This document shows positions 41,349-49,723 of a stretch of 64,000 nt of DNA, in pieces (position 1 is the stretch's first letter; the number at the start of each line of letters is the position of its first letter). Position numbers and translations under genes: made by a program. Below the pieces are notes generated by a model that saw nothing but the letters and a program-made list of their open reading frames with translations, was not told the DNA's origin and did no database searches. The DNA comes from DMER64 sp049652385 (GTDB lineage Bacteria; Bacteroidota; Bacteroidia; Bacteroidales; UBA932): NCBI GenBank assembly GCA_049652385.1, contig JBASDX010000003.1:62001-126000 (forward strand), given 5' to 3'.

Positions 41349-42080
41349 ATGAAAAGAAAAACTACTACCCTTATTATTCTAGGCACCCTTTTTTTAGGTT
41401 TGACACTTTCTTCCTGTGATAGCTGGCTGGACCGTGGAGAAATTACATACGGAAACTGGGCCACCCTATCCATGACGTATAAAGAAGACGGTTTACCCGA
41501 ACGTTCTTTCTATTTTATTACAGACGATACCTTGGTGTTGTGTCCTATGAACCAACATATAGTAAGTACAGATTTTAAACCCAGGGACGGACAAAGACTC
41601 GTTCTGTTTTATAAAGCACATAAGTTCGCGGAAGGTACCTCTATCCCCACTCCCGAAAAAGACCATATTGCCTATATTGATATTGTTCAAATGCAACTGA
41701 TGAGTACTAAAGGCGTTGTGAATACTTTTCAGCCGGACACATTAGGCACAGATCCCATGGAACCAGAGTATCTCTGGTTCGGAGGAAATGTATTTGGCAC
41801 CAAACGTTATCTTAATGTGCAGTTGATCATACCGGCCATGGAGCCAAAAGAGCACAGTTTTGACCTGGTCAGGGACCTGAACAGGGAATCTCCTTTGGAA
41901 GACGGCTATTACTTCCTGGATTTGCGGCATAATGAAAAGAAAGATGCCCACTATATAGACTATACAGCCAGGATGTCTTTCCTGTTGGAGGGAGACTGTG
42001 TGGCAGAAGGTGTGAAGGGCCTGAAACTCAGAATACATACCTTCAACCAAGGAGTCAAAATATATACGCTGGATTACTAG
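41349..42080 (+). CDS. NigD-like lipoprotein
   Basis: 243 residues. The signal peptide ends LTLSSC (Cys about 23). The rest is a two-part beta fold: an N-terminal OB-like domain (NWATLSMTYKEDGLPERSFYFITDD) and a C-terminal beta-sandwich with the family mark DGYYFLDLRHNEKKDAHY. The family is named after a gene in the nigrescin bacteriocin locus of Prevotella, but its function is unknown and most members lie outside bacteriocin clusters. It is divergent from the ECF sigma gene. The stop overlaps the stop of the convergent pirin gene by four bases. Confidence 0.82.
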   Translation: MKRKTTTLIILGTLFLGLTLSSCDSWLDRGEITYGNWATLSMTYKEDGLPERSFYFITDDTLVLCPMNQHIVSTDFKPRDGQRLVLFYKAHKFAEGTSIPTPEKDHIAYIDIVQMQLMSTKGVVNTFQPDTLGTDPMEPEYLWFGGNVFGTKRYLNVQLIIPAMEPKEHSFDLVRDLNRESPLEDGYYFLDLRHNEKKDAHYIDYTARMSFLLEGDCVAEGVKGLKLRIHTFNQGVKIYTLDY

Positions 42081-42949
42081 TGTTTGATAAACGTTCCGTT
42101 CTCCAGCTCCCGGAAGGCCAAATCCAATTCTTCCCTGGTATTCATAACAATGGGACCGCCCCAGGAAATGGGTTCCATCAACGGTTTTCCGGATAAAAGG
42201 ATAAAACGGGCTCCTGCTGCTCCTGCCTGTACTACTATAGCCTGATTGTCCTGATCGGGCTTTTCTTGTACCTTGTCCAGCCCCATCAGCAGAGCACACC
42301 CTTTCGGCTCCGGTTCTTCCAGACCGTTTGTCAGAAGAGTGCCTTCCAACAAGTACAAGAAAAGAGTGTGGCCATCCGGCGTTTGGTTGTATATCCATTC
42401 TGCTTCGGGAGCAAGGTCAATATCCAAATAACGTACCTGAAGAGAGCCGCCGTCAAAAGCTCCCGTGTGGCCTTTATAGACCCCGGACAACAGTCGGACT
42501 GTTGCCGTATCTTCCTTAAATACAGGCACATCTGCTGCTGAAATATCTCTGTAGGCCGGATGTGTCATCTTGTCTTTGGCCGGTATGTTCACCCATAACT
42601 GGCATCCAAGCATGCGTGCAGAAGCCTTCGGCATTTCCTGATGAATGATACCGGAACCGGCCGTCATCCATTGGCACTCCAAAGCACCTATGGTTCCTTC
42701 GTTGCCGAGGCTGTCGTTATGGTCAATGGTCCCTTCAATCAAGTAAGTTACCGTCTCTATCCCCCGGTGGGGATGCCAGGGAAATCCCTTTATGTAATCG
42801 TTTGAGTCTTTGGAATCAAAACCATCCAACATTAAAAAAGGGTCGTATTCCCTTACCGTTCTCAATCCCAAAACGCGGCGCAGCTTAACGCCGGCACCAT
42901 CCACGGCATCTTTCCCGCGGTCGATACGTATGCATTTTCTTTGTTTCAT
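42077..42949 (-). CDS. Pirin family protein
   Basis: 290 residues, bicupin. The metal ligands are all present: two His in FPWHPHRGIETVTYLIEG, and His plus Glu in SGIIHQEMP. The N-terminal LRRVLGLRTVREYDPFLMLDGF is also characteristic. Some pirins act as quercetinases, and others modulate enzymes or transcription; the sequence does not decide which. A TATATTTG box ends five bases before the ATG. Confidence 0.93.
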   Translation of the reverse strand: MKQRKCIRIDRGKDAVDGAGVKLRRVLGLRTVREYDPFLMLDGFDSKDSNDYIKGFPWHPHRGIETVTYLIEGTIDHNDSLGNEGTIGALECQWMTAGSGIIHQEMPKASARMLGCQLWVNIPAKDKMTHPAYRDISAADVPVFKEDTATVRLLSGVYKGHTGAFDGGSLQVRYLDIDLAPEAEWIYNQTPDGHTLFLYLLEGTLLTNGLEEPEPKGCALLMGLDKVQEKPDQDNQAIVVQAGAAGARFILLSGKPLMEPISWGGPIVMNTREELDLAFRELENGTFIKH

Positions 42950-42954
42950 AAGAA

Positions 42955-42980
42955 CAAATATACTTTTTAATTTATATTTG
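42955..42980. promoter_or_regulatory. Ultra-compact divergent -7 boxes for pirin and the DUF2147-like gene
   Basis: Minus-strand TATATTTG at 42962-42955 ends 5 bases before the pirin ATG. Plus-strand TATATTTG at 42973-42980 ends 4 bases before the facing ATG. The whole intergenic region is 35 bases. Any -33 elements must lie inside the opposing coding sequences; none is obvious. Confidence 0.55.
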
Positions 42981-42984
42981 TTGT

Positions 42985-43584
42985 ATGATTCACTTACGAA
43001 AGCACCGGCATATGCTCTGTATCTTGTTCTGTATATGCTCTGTACCCGTCTTTTCTCAGAGTTCAGAAAAAACTCATACGGAGCGAAGTTTTATAGCTAA
43101 TATCATCTGTTTTTTCAGCCAGCCGGTGGATTATAGCCGTAAACCCGTTCATGCAGAGCAAGTAATCTTGCCGCTAGATACACTAGAGCAAGGCGCTTGT
43201 GCCCTTCCGGAAGATAAACTGCTGGGCTATATTTGGGAATCGCAACGAGAGCCCGGATGGACGGTGTTCGAAAAACAAGAAGACGGCACCTACTCGGCCA
43301 GCATCTTCAAAAGTCCGGCTACAGACAACGACAAGGATGCCGTAGATTTCAGAAATCCTGATAAATCACTTCGCAACAAACCTCTGTTGGGCCTGGTATA
43401 CTGCCGGGGAATACGGTATGCAGACGGTATGTGGACAGCCGATTATTTGTACCATCCCAATTTTGGGTTATCCGTCAACAAAGGTGTTTTCTTTTTGAAC
43501 AAAGACGGTCAGCTCATTGCCCGCGGCAGCAAATGGGGCATCACGGCAACGGAGTGTTACAAGATTGTTGCTACTTTACAATGA
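42985..43584 (+). CDS. Exported DUF2147-like protein
   Basis: 199 residues with a signal peptide (cleavage probably after PVFSQ, about residue 25). The core YIWESQREPGWTVFEKQEDGTYSASI... DFRNPDKSLRNKPLLGLVY matches the DUF2147 pattern (D-x-x-N-P-D-x-x-L-R-x-x-P-L-L-G-L), a small lipocalin-like beta-barrel family found mostly in Proteobacteria and Bacteroidota, with no known activity. A start at 43012 (MLCILFC) would give a shorter signal peptide and a normal leader; the first ATG gives a better n-region but implies a leaderless mRNA. The 3' end overlaps the convergent NAGPA gene by 14 bases. Confidence 0.75.
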   Translation: MIHLRKHRHMLCILFCICSVPVFSQSSEKTHTERSFIANIICFFSQPVDYSRKPVHAEQVILPLDTLEQGACALPEDKLLGYIWESQREPGWTVFEKQEDGTYSASIFKSPATDNDKDAVDFRNPDKSLRNKPLLGLVYCRGIRYADGMWTADYLYHPNFGLSVNKGVFFLNKDGQLIARGSKWGITATECYKIVATLQ

Positions 43585-44428
43585 TGGCGTTTGCCACACG
43601 CCTTTCTCCTTTATGATCAAACGTTTTATTATCCGAAGGATGGTTCACTATATCTACAGGGTGAGATGTTTTTTTACGTACACATAAAGTGGAAGAGCCT
43701 CCTCCGTCCAGATTCAACGCGTCTTCTGCATGCAGCCAGCGCATGATATCCTGCAGCTCTTTTATGGACATGCCTGCTGCCTGTGTATGCCGGCCATCTA
43801 CCACTACCAGCAGTACTTGCCCGTTTTTTCTTACGCCAATGGCAGAACGGGGATGTCGTCTTGTATTAAAAGCTTCCTCTAACACAATCGCGTCTTCCCC
43901 GTTGTACCTGAGGAGAGGCCCGGAAGAGATCAAATCGCGTGCTTTGATTTTTGCCATAGAAACTGAAGGGACAGGCAGGATAAAGAGTTTCCCTTTTTCA
44001 TCTACCCCTACACAAGCCGATTGCCTGAAAGAACGTAATCCTTCCTTGTTCGTTTTATTGGGAGCCAGCTCTTTTCCTTGAATACGCAAATAATTATAAG
44101 ACAGCCAAGGTGCGTCCCACGTAAAAAAAGATCCGTTGATACCTGCCAATGCGCGGGCATAATCTACAAATTCACTGGTGAAGACAAGTGCAGAGTCTGC
44201 CACTATGTCAAAACTGAAAGAGGAATGAACCTCCAGCACAGACACATATTGATTGCTGCCAAACAAGCTGCTGTCTGAAAAAGCACATTGTTTTAAACGA
44301 ATACCTCCTGCATGATACCTGGTGGTTGTCCATGGTCCGTTGGCAAAGACAAGCGAGTCTTTATCCTGTCCATTAACAGGAAAAAGATTGATTATAAGAA
44401 GCAGACAAAAAAGAGAACACAATCGCAT
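43571..44428 (-). CDS. Exported phosphodiester glycosidase (NAGPA domain)
   Basis: 285 residues with a signal peptide (ends FPVNGQ, about residue 21). The NAGPA domain is recognised from ALAGINGSFFTW, ISSGPLLRYNG, RHPRSAIGVRKNGQVLLVVVDGR and the hallmark ALNLDGGGSSTLCV. The family includes the lysosomal 'uncovering enzyme' and bacterial enzymes that cleave sugar-1-phosphodiesters, for example from teichoic acids or glycolipids. The substrate here is unknown. It stands alone between convergent and divergent neighbours. The start is the first ATG with a proper signal peptide. Confidence 0.87.
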   Translation of the reverse strand: MRLCSLFCLLLIINLFPVNGQDKDSLVFANGPWTTTRYHAGGIRLKQCAFSDSSLFGSNQYVSVLEVHSSFSFDIVADSALVFTSEFVDYARALAGINGSFFTWDAPWLSYNYLRIQGKELAPNKTNKEGLRSFRQSACVGVDEKGKLFILPVPSVSMAKIKARDLISSGPLLRYNGEDAIVLEEAFNTRRHPRSAIGVRKNGQVLLVVVDGRHTQAAGMSIKELQDIMRWLHAEDALNLDGGGSSTLCVRKKTSHPVDIVNHPSDNKTFDHKGERRVANAIIVK

Positions 44429-44477
44429 AACGTTTTTTGTTTGTAAACATAAGAAGAATTGCTAAAAAAAAGATATG

Positions 44478-44485
44478 TATATTTG
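44478..44485 (+). promoter_or_regulatory. -7 box of the oxidoreductase-SDR unit
   Basis: TATATTTG matches TAnnTTTG and lies 25 bases before the ATG at 44511. A TTG lies 16 bases upstream (44459-44461), shorter than ideal. Confidence 0.45.
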
Positions 44486-44510
44486 CACCGCTTTGAGTGA
44501 AAACCCAATT

Positions 44511-45599
44511 ATGAGAAATTACCCTGTAATTAAAGCCGGCATTATTGGTTTTGGCAGAATGGGAGAAATGTACCTGAAGGAAATCAATAAAAATCCGGTC
44601 TGGAAGGTTTGTGCCATTTGTGATACGGATCCCGAGGCTTTGGAAATTGCCGGCCGGTTGGCCCCAAAAGGAACCCTTATTACCCGGGATGAAAACGATA
44701 TTTTTGAATCTTCGGAAATCGATGTCATTATACTGTCAACACTGGCCGATGCCAGAAAAAACCATCTTTTTAAAGCTGTAGACCACAAAAAACATGTCAT
44801 AACAGAAAAACCTATTGGGGCTACTTTAGAAGAAGAATATGCTGTTCTCAAAAAACTGGAAGATGCAGAAATCCTGGTTGCCGTAGATTTACCCCTACGA
44901 AATGCCTGGTACCACAAAGCGATAAAAGAATTTATTGATTCCGGAGAAATTGGAGAATTGGCCATTATCAGGGTATGTCACATGACTCCCGGACTGGCCC
45001 CGGGAGAAGGCCATTGGGCTGAAGGACCTTTATTCCATGATTGCGGGATGCATTATGTGGACATTACCCGCTGGTACGCAGAAAGTGCTTATAAAACCTG
45101 GCATGCACAAGCCATCCGCATGTGGAATTATGAAGAGCCCTGGTGGCTTCAGGTACACGGAACGTTTGAAAACGGAATAGTCTTTGATATCACGCAGGGA
45201 CACGTGTACGGACATTTGGCCAAAGACCTGACGCATAACGGCTATGTGGACCTTATTGGGACCAAGGGAGTGGCCAGGATGAACCACAATTACGTAACAG
45301 CAACGGTAGAATTGCACGGTACCACAAAAACACAAGTCATTAAAAAACCTTTTGGCGACAAAAATCTGGATATCCTTCTGCAAAAATTTGCACAATCACT
45401 GATTCAGGGTCATAGAGACCCGTGTTTACCCAAGGTAGAGGACGCTGCCATAGCTTCTGAATACGCCTGGAAATTCCTGGATAATGCCGCATTGAATGAA
45501 ATGCCGGTACGTGGTGACCTGGAAACGCTGGAAGAAATAAGAAAACGTAGGAATAACAAACGCATTGGATACGGGTTATTGAGAAAAAAACACACCTGA
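44511..45599 (+). CDS. Gfo/Idh/MocA family NAD(P)-dependent oxidoreductase
   Basis: 362 residues. The N-terminal Rossmann fold opens KAGIIGFGRMGEMYL. The EKP motif (VITEKPIGA) and the C-terminal alpha/beta substrate domain (FHDCGMHYVDITRWYAES with its conserved Asp/His pair) define the family. It probably oxidises a sugar, inositol or related polyol; no signal peptide, so cytoplasmic. I chose the ATG at 44511 because the promoter box lies between it and the earlier in-frame ATG. It is followed 4 bases later by an SDR gene. Confidence 0.9.
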   Translation: MRNYPVIKAGIIGFGRMGEMYLKEINKNPVWKVCAICDTDPEALEIAGRLAPKGTLITRDENDIFESSEIDVIILSTLADARKNHLFKAVDHKKHVITEKPIGATLEEEYAVLKKLEDAEILVAVDLPLRNAWYHKAIKEFIDSGEIGELAIIRVCHMTPGLAPGEGHWAEGPLFHDCGMHYVDITRWYAESAYKTWHAQAIRMWNYEEPWWLQVHGTFENGIVFDITQGHVYGHLAKDLTHNGYVDLIGTKGVARMNHNYVTATVELHGTTKTQVIKKPFGDKNLDILLQKFAQSLIQGHRDPCLPKVEDAAIASEYAWKFLDNAALNEMPVRGDLETLEEIRKRRNNKRIGYGLLRKKHT

Positions 45600-45603
45600 A
45601 ATA

Positions 45604-46347
45604 ATGAACCAACAAAAACGAGCCATCATCATCGGAGCTACTTCGGGCATCGGTAAGGCCATAACCCTCACACTCCTGAAAAAAGGATGGAAAGTAGGTA
45701 TTGCCGGTAGGCGGGAAGCCCTGCTGGCAGACATACAGAAAACGGCACCGGATGCTGTTGTTTATCAAGTATTGGATGTAACGGCAGATGATGCTGCAGA
45801 AAATCTGGACCGCCTGATTGGCAAACTGGGAGGTATGGATTTATTCCTCTACAGTTCCGGATACGGTTTTACCAACTTGTCTTTGGAACTCCAAATAGAA
45901 AAAGATACGGTCCAAACAAACGTGGTAGGTTTTGTTTCTCTGATTCATAAGGCTTTTCATTTTTTCCGCGAACAACAATACGGCCATCTGGCTGCCATTA
46001 CTTCCGTGGCGGGCACCAGAGGAATAGGCCTTGCCGCATCTTATTCAGCCACGAAACGTTTTCAGACTACATACCTCTCTGCGCTGAGCCAACTCGTAAA
46101 AAACGAGAAATATGCCATTACTGTTACAGACATACAGCCCGGTTTTGTAAAAACGGATTTTATTACAGGCGGCTATCCCTTGCAAATGGACGTGGAATAC
46201 GTAGCCAAAAAAATTGTGAAAGGCCTGAAAAAAAAGAGAAGAAAAATCGTCATCGACGAACGTTACAGGCTTATCATCTGCATATGGCTTCTGCTGCCCC
46301 GTTGTTTATGGGAACGCTTGAAACTTATTTCTTTTGTCAGGAAATAA
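45604..46347 (+). CDS. Short-chain dehydrogenase/reductase (SDR)
   Basis: 247 residues. The cofactor loop is IIGATSGIGKAI (about 10-21), the catalytic pair is YSATK (Tyr147, Lys151) preceded by ITSVAG with the Ser, and PG-x-V-K-T-D follows (QPGFVKTDF). The C-terminal half is basic and hydrophobic (KGLKKKRRKIVIDERYRLIICIWLLLPRCLW), suggesting membrane association, as in the DltE/YciK-like SDR branch. The substrate is unknown. It forms a pair with the oxidoreductase gene and overlaps the convergent aminotransferase-like gene by 11 bases. Confidence 0.88.
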   Translation: MNQQKRAIIIGATSGIGKAITLTLLKKGWKVGIAGRREALLADIQKTAPDAVVYQVLDVTADDAAENLDRLIGKLGGMDLFLYSSGYGFTNLSLELQIEKDTVQTNVVGFVSLIHKAFHFFREQQYGHLAAITSVAGTRGIGLAASYSATKRFQTTYLSALSQLVKNEKYAITVTDIQPGFVKTDFITGGYPLQMDVEYVAKKIVKGLKKKRRKIVIDERYRLIICIWLLLPRCLWERLKLISFVRK

Positions 46348-47518
46348 GTTTCCTGTAATGGTTGTAGAGCAACTCCAGCGCTTTCTCCAGGGTGGCACGC
46401 GGACAGCCAACATTCAAACGCATAAAACCTTCTCCGCCCTGACCAAACATAGCTCCGTCGTTGAGAGCCAACCCGGCATCTATAAAGAAACCGGGGACAT
46501 GGGTGACCCCTGCTTCTTTCAGATCTCTTCCGTCCAGCCAAACAAGAAAAGAAGCATCCGGCTTAGGCACGCGAATTAAAGGAATAGAGCGCGGTAATTG
46601 TTCTGCTACGTAATCTACGTTGGCTTGCACGTAATCGAGCATCTGCCGGTGCCATTCTTTACCTTGTGTATAAGCTGCACGCGTAGCAAGGGTAGCGACA
46701 AAAGTGGCATCATTCAAGTCACTGGCGCTCAGAAAATCGTAGAATCCTTTCCTCAATTGCGGATTGGGGACAATGGCATAGGAGCTCACAAGTCCTGCCA
46801 TATTAAAGGTCTTTGAAGGGGCGTTGAATACAACGCCTATTTGTGTGGCTTCCTGGGATACGGTAGTAAAGGGTATGTGCTTTTTACCATACAAAGGCAT
46901 GTCTGCATGGATTTCGTCCGACACAACGGTTACGTTGTATTTATGACAAATGGAGGCCAGCGTAACCAACGTTTCTTTATCCCATATACAGCCGCCCGGA
47001 TTGTGGGGGCTCGTGAGGATAAACAAAGGACACCTGCGTCGCTTAAGGATATCTTCCAGGTTATCAAAATCCATATGTAAACGAGTACCATCCCAACGGA
47101 GCGGGTTATTGACCACTACCCTGCCGTTGCTTTCGATTACTCTCTTGAAAGGGTGATAAACAGGCGGTTGTATAATGACGGAATCACCTTTTCCCGTAAA
47201 ATGGAGGATGGACAAACCGACTCCTTTCACAATGCCCGATATAAACGTCAGCCATTCCTCACGTATTTCCCAACCGTGCATATATTGTTGCCAGTCAATG
47301 ATGGATTGCCAATACCCGTCAGGAATCATGGTATAACCGTATATGGGATGTTTCAGTCTGTCTTCCAGGACTTTTCTTATAAAAGGTGGCGTTTCAAACT
47401 CCATGTCGGCTACCCATAAAGCCAAAAGGTCGTCTCTGCCGAAAAGTGTTTTCAACTGTCTTAACTTGACGGCATCTGTTCCTCGTCTGTCGATGATGGT
47501 ATCAAAATCGTATTTCAT
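46337..47518 (-). CDS. PatB/MalY-type PLP enzyme (cystathionine beta-lyase-like)
   Basis: 393 residues, fold-type I. MKYDFDTIIDRRGTDAVKL and LWVADMEFETPPFI open the protein, as in MalY/PatB. SPHNPGGCIW, VVSDEIHADM and the PLP lysine in NAPSKTFNMAGL are present, with Arg in FMRLNVGCPR near the end. It probably performs C-S beta-lyase (cystathionine or cysteine-conjugate) or aminotransferase chemistry. The ATG overlaps the stop of the MurU-like gene (ATGA), so it is the last gene of the salvage operon by position, although its chemistry does not clearly belong there. A much longer in-frame reading upstream has no homology to this family and was rejected. Confidence 0.88.
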   Translation of the reverse strand: MKYDFDTIIDRRGTDAVKLRQLKTLFGRDDLLALWVADMEFETPPFIRKVLEDRLKHPIYGYTMIPDGYWQSIIDWQQYMHGWEIREEWLTFISGIVKGVGLSILHFTGKGDSVIIQPPVYHPFKRVIESNGRVVVNNPLRWDGTRLHMDFDNLEDILKRRRCPLFILTSPHNPGGCIWDKETLVTLASICHKYNVTVVSDEIHADMPLYGKKHIPFTTVSQEATQIGVVFNAPSKTFNMAGLVSSYAIVPNPQLRKGFYDFLSASDLNDATFVATLATRAAYTQGKEWHRQMLDYVQANVDYVAEQLPRSIPLIRVPKPDASFLVWLDGRDLKEAGVTHVPGFFIDAGLALNDGAMFGQGGEGFMRLNVGCPRATLEKALELLYNHYRKLIS

Positions 47519-48261
47519 AATAAAGTATTTCTGTAAGTTTCCGGTTTTCCTATATCCAGAACTTGAATTGTCGGTAATTCCACACCTCTGACCGCATGAC
47601 GGGATGCTTGTTCCAAAAAGAAATCTATGATTGAAAAAACGTTGTCTTTCCGTGTGTACAGAAGATGAATGGCTTGTGGAGGAAGAATATAAATACCGGA
47701 AAATGCCCTTTCCTTGTATTCCTGCTTGTGGGACCTTGTTTTTACCCAACGTATTTCTTCTGTGGTTTTGTTTTTCCAGGCAACCAATTGCCATTGTTCG
47801 TCAAACAACAGCTGCCTGGAGGAGTCTCTGGGAGTAACCAGCAGGGTAGCCAAATCACCTTGTCTGTGCTCTTGCATAAAATCCGATAAATGAATATCCG
47901 ATAAAATATCTACATTGTGGACAAGCAACGGCTGGTTGGTATCAAACAATGAACAAGCGTGTTTCAAGGCGCCTCCCGTACCTAAAATCAGATCGCTTTC
48001 ATCTGAAAAGCAAATATGTACGGGGGGTATGTTTTTCTTCTCCAGGTAATCGCTTACAAACGTTCTTATTTGCCCGGGAAGGTGGTGCAGGTTGATGATG
48101 ATTCTGGAAAAGCCCTGTTCTATCATTTTATCCAACAAAGCTTCCAGCGCAGGTGTTTCCTTACCGTCTTTTTGTCTGACCGGTACCAGAGCTTTTGGAA
48201 TGTGATCCGTAATAGGTCGTAAGCGGGTTCCAAGGCCCGCTGCCAGAATCATTGCCTGCAT
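47515..48261 (-). CDS. Sugar-1-phosphate nucleotidyltransferase, MurU-like
   Basis: 248 residues. The NTP-binding signature MILAAGLGTRLRPITDHIPKALVPV is complete. GTGGALKHA and the VHNVDIL metal-binding Asp follow. In Pseudomonas MurU converts MurNAc-1-phosphate + UTP to UDP-MurNAc after AmgK-type phosphorylation. Here a kinase-fold gene lies immediately upstream (7 bases), so the same pair of reactions is likely. An alternative is GlcNAc-1-phosphate or another hexose-1-phosphate as substrate. Confidence 0.83.
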   Translation of the reverse strand: MQAMILAAGLGTRLRPITDHIPKALVPVRQKDGKETPALEALLDKMIEQGFSRIIINLHHLPGQIRTFVSDYLEKKNIPPVHICFSDESDLILGTGGALKHACSLFDTNQPLLVHNVDILSDIHLSDFMQEHRQGDLATLLVTPRDSSRQLLFDEQWQLVAWKNKTTEEIRWVKTRSHKQEYKERAFSGIYILPPQAIHLLYTRKDNVFSIIDFFLEQASRHAVRGVELPTIQVLDIGKPETYRNTLL

Positions 48262-48268
48262 GGAGTCT

Positions 48269-49684
48269 CTACAATTCAGTTTCTATATCCAGTTCTCTAT
48301 GGTAGAGGTGTACGTTAATATCGTATTTTTTTGCTAAATATTCAGCCATGTGTCTTGCGCAATATACAGAGCGATGCTGCCCTCCCGTGCAGCCGAAACA
48401 ACACATCAAATGGGTAAATTTTCGTTCCATATACCGTTGGACGTGTTTATCCATAAGGGCGTAGGCATTGTCCAGGAAAGCCGTTACTTCCCCGGCCTCT
48501 TCCATAAATGCTATTACTTGTGGATCTTCCCCTGTAAAATGCCGGTAATGCTCAAATTTCCCGGGATTCTCCAGACCTCGGCAATCAAACACGTACCCTC
48601 CTCCGTTGCCGCTTTGGTCAATGGGAATACCCTTTTTATAGGCAAAACTGCAAACGGATACCTGCAATTTCTTTTCTCTGTCCATCTCTGCATATTGCCT
48701 CATGTTGGTCAATTCCAGCAATAGTGAGGATAAATAGGGATATTCCCTGAAAGGTTCTCTTAGCAATTTCCTGAGGTTGTCGATGGCAAACGGTACGCTT
48801 TGCAAAAAATGAGGTTTCTTTTCAAAATATCCCCGGAAACCGTATGCCCCCAATACCTGAAGCGTGCGAAACAATACAAAGTGTCGCAACTGTTCGTGGA
48901 ATTCTTTTTCCTCTATGGAAACGTATTGTTTTAAAGCTTGTAAGTACGTTTGAATGAGTGATTCTTTCAGTTCATCTGAGTAACGGGCTCTTGCCTGCCA
49001 GGCGAAAGAAGCCACATCGTAATACACAGGACCTCTGCGACCTCCTTGAAAATCAATAAAATAAGGTATCCCATCTACGAGCATTACATTTCTGGCCTGG
49101 AAATCTCTGTACAGAAAAGTATCTGATGTGTTTTGTAAAAGAACCCCGGACAGGTTTTGAAAATCGTTTTCCAACCTGATTTCACTGAAATCCAAGCCTG
49201 TGGCTTTCAGAAAGCAATATTTGAAATAATTCAAATCAAACGAAACCATCCTTTGATCAAAATCCGGTTGTGGATAGCACACGGAGAAATCGAGTCCCCT
49301 GGCACCTTCAAATTGTATGGCGGGCAGGGCTTCCATGGCTTTATGCAACAATGCTTTTTCTTCAGGACTGTAAGAGCCTTTTTCCCTGCCCTCTTCTACT
49401 GCCCGGTACAAGGTGAGGTCTCCCAAATCTTGTTGGATGTAACAGGAAAAATCTTTGCTGTGTGCATATACACGCGGAACGGCCAGTCCTTGTTGGGCAA
49501 AATGACGGGCAATGTCAATAAATGCCTTGTTTTCATCTTTACAGGAGCCTAAAGTACCTATGAGGGTACCTTTGGATCCTTCCATCCTGAAATACCTTCT
49601 GTTACTCCCCGACGAGGTCAGCTCCGTAACGGTACGGACTGTTTCACCTGTATACGTTTTAAAAAGAGAACGGAGTTTCTTCAT
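48269..49684 (-). CDS. AmgK-like sugar kinase fused to a RapZ C-terminal domain
   Basis: 471 residues. Residues 1-320 are an aminoglycoside-phosphotransferase-fold kinase: SSGSNRRYFRM glycine-rich loop, FLYRDFQARNVML (catalytic loop, HxD-like with Arg-Asp) and YFIDFQGGRRGPVYYDVASF (metal Asp). Residues 340-471 match the C-terminal domain of RapZ: FDCRGLENPG, then HLMCCFGCTGGQHRSVYCARHMAEYL. The P-loop half of RapZ is absent. AmgK phosphorylates MurNAc at C1. In E. coli the RapZ C-terminal domain senses glucosamine-6-phosphate and binds small RNAs. I infer a sugar kinase gated by, or reporting, amino-sugar levels. The TAATTTTG box (49698-49691) lies 6 bases before the ATG, which could give this gene and the next two their own transcript. 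Confidence 0.87.
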   Translation of the reverse strand: MKKLRSLFKTYTGETVRTVTELTSSGSNRRYFRMEGSKGTLIGTLGSCKDENKAFIDIARHFAQQGLAVPRVYAHSKDFSCYIQQDLGDLTLYRAVEEGREKGSYSPEEKALLHKAMEALPAIQFEGARGLDFSVCYPQPDFDQRMVSFDLNYFKYCFLKATGLDFSEIRLENDFQNLSGVLLQNTSDTFLYRDFQARNVMLVDGIPYFIDFQGGRRGPVYYDVASFAWQARARYSDELKESLIQTYLQALKQYVSIEEKEFHEQLRHFVLFRTLQVLGAYGFRGYFEKKPHFLQSVPFAIDNLRKLLREPFREYPYLSSLLLELTNMRQYAEMDREKKLQVSVCSFAYKKGIPIDQSGNGGGYVFDCRGLENPGKFEHYRHFTGEDPQVIAFMEEAGEVTAFLDNAYALMDKHVQRYMERKFTHLMCCFGCTGGQHRSVYCARHMAEYLAKKYDINVHLYHRELDIETEL

Positions 49685-49690
49685 GTGTCA

Positions 49691-49698
49691 CAAAATTA
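49691..49698 (-). promoter_or_regulatory. Internal -7 box upstream of the kinase-RapZ gene
   Basis: Minus-strand TAATTTTG matches TAnnTTTG and lies 6 bases before the ATG, in the 39-base gap that follows the GH18 stop. No TTTG lies at 19-21 bases; the nearest is 28 bases away. Confidence 0.4.
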
Positions 49699-49723
49699 GC
49701 AAAAAAAAACATACCGGGATTGT

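Noticed and set aside
41349..42080. Bacteriocin system suggested by the NigD-like protein
   Set aside because: No small bacteriocin-like gene, ABC exporter or immunity gene is adjacent; most NigD-like proteins occur outside bacteriocin loci.
44475..44510. Earlier ATG for the Gfo/Idh/MocA gene
   Set aside because: It would place the TATATTTG promoter box inside the coding sequence and adds residues not typical of the Rossmann N-terminus.
47519..47794. N-terminal extension of the PatB-like gene to 47794
   Set aside because: The extra 92 residues are read from within the MurU-like gene, show no conserved pattern, and the ATG at 47518 matches the family N-terminus with an ATGA overlap.
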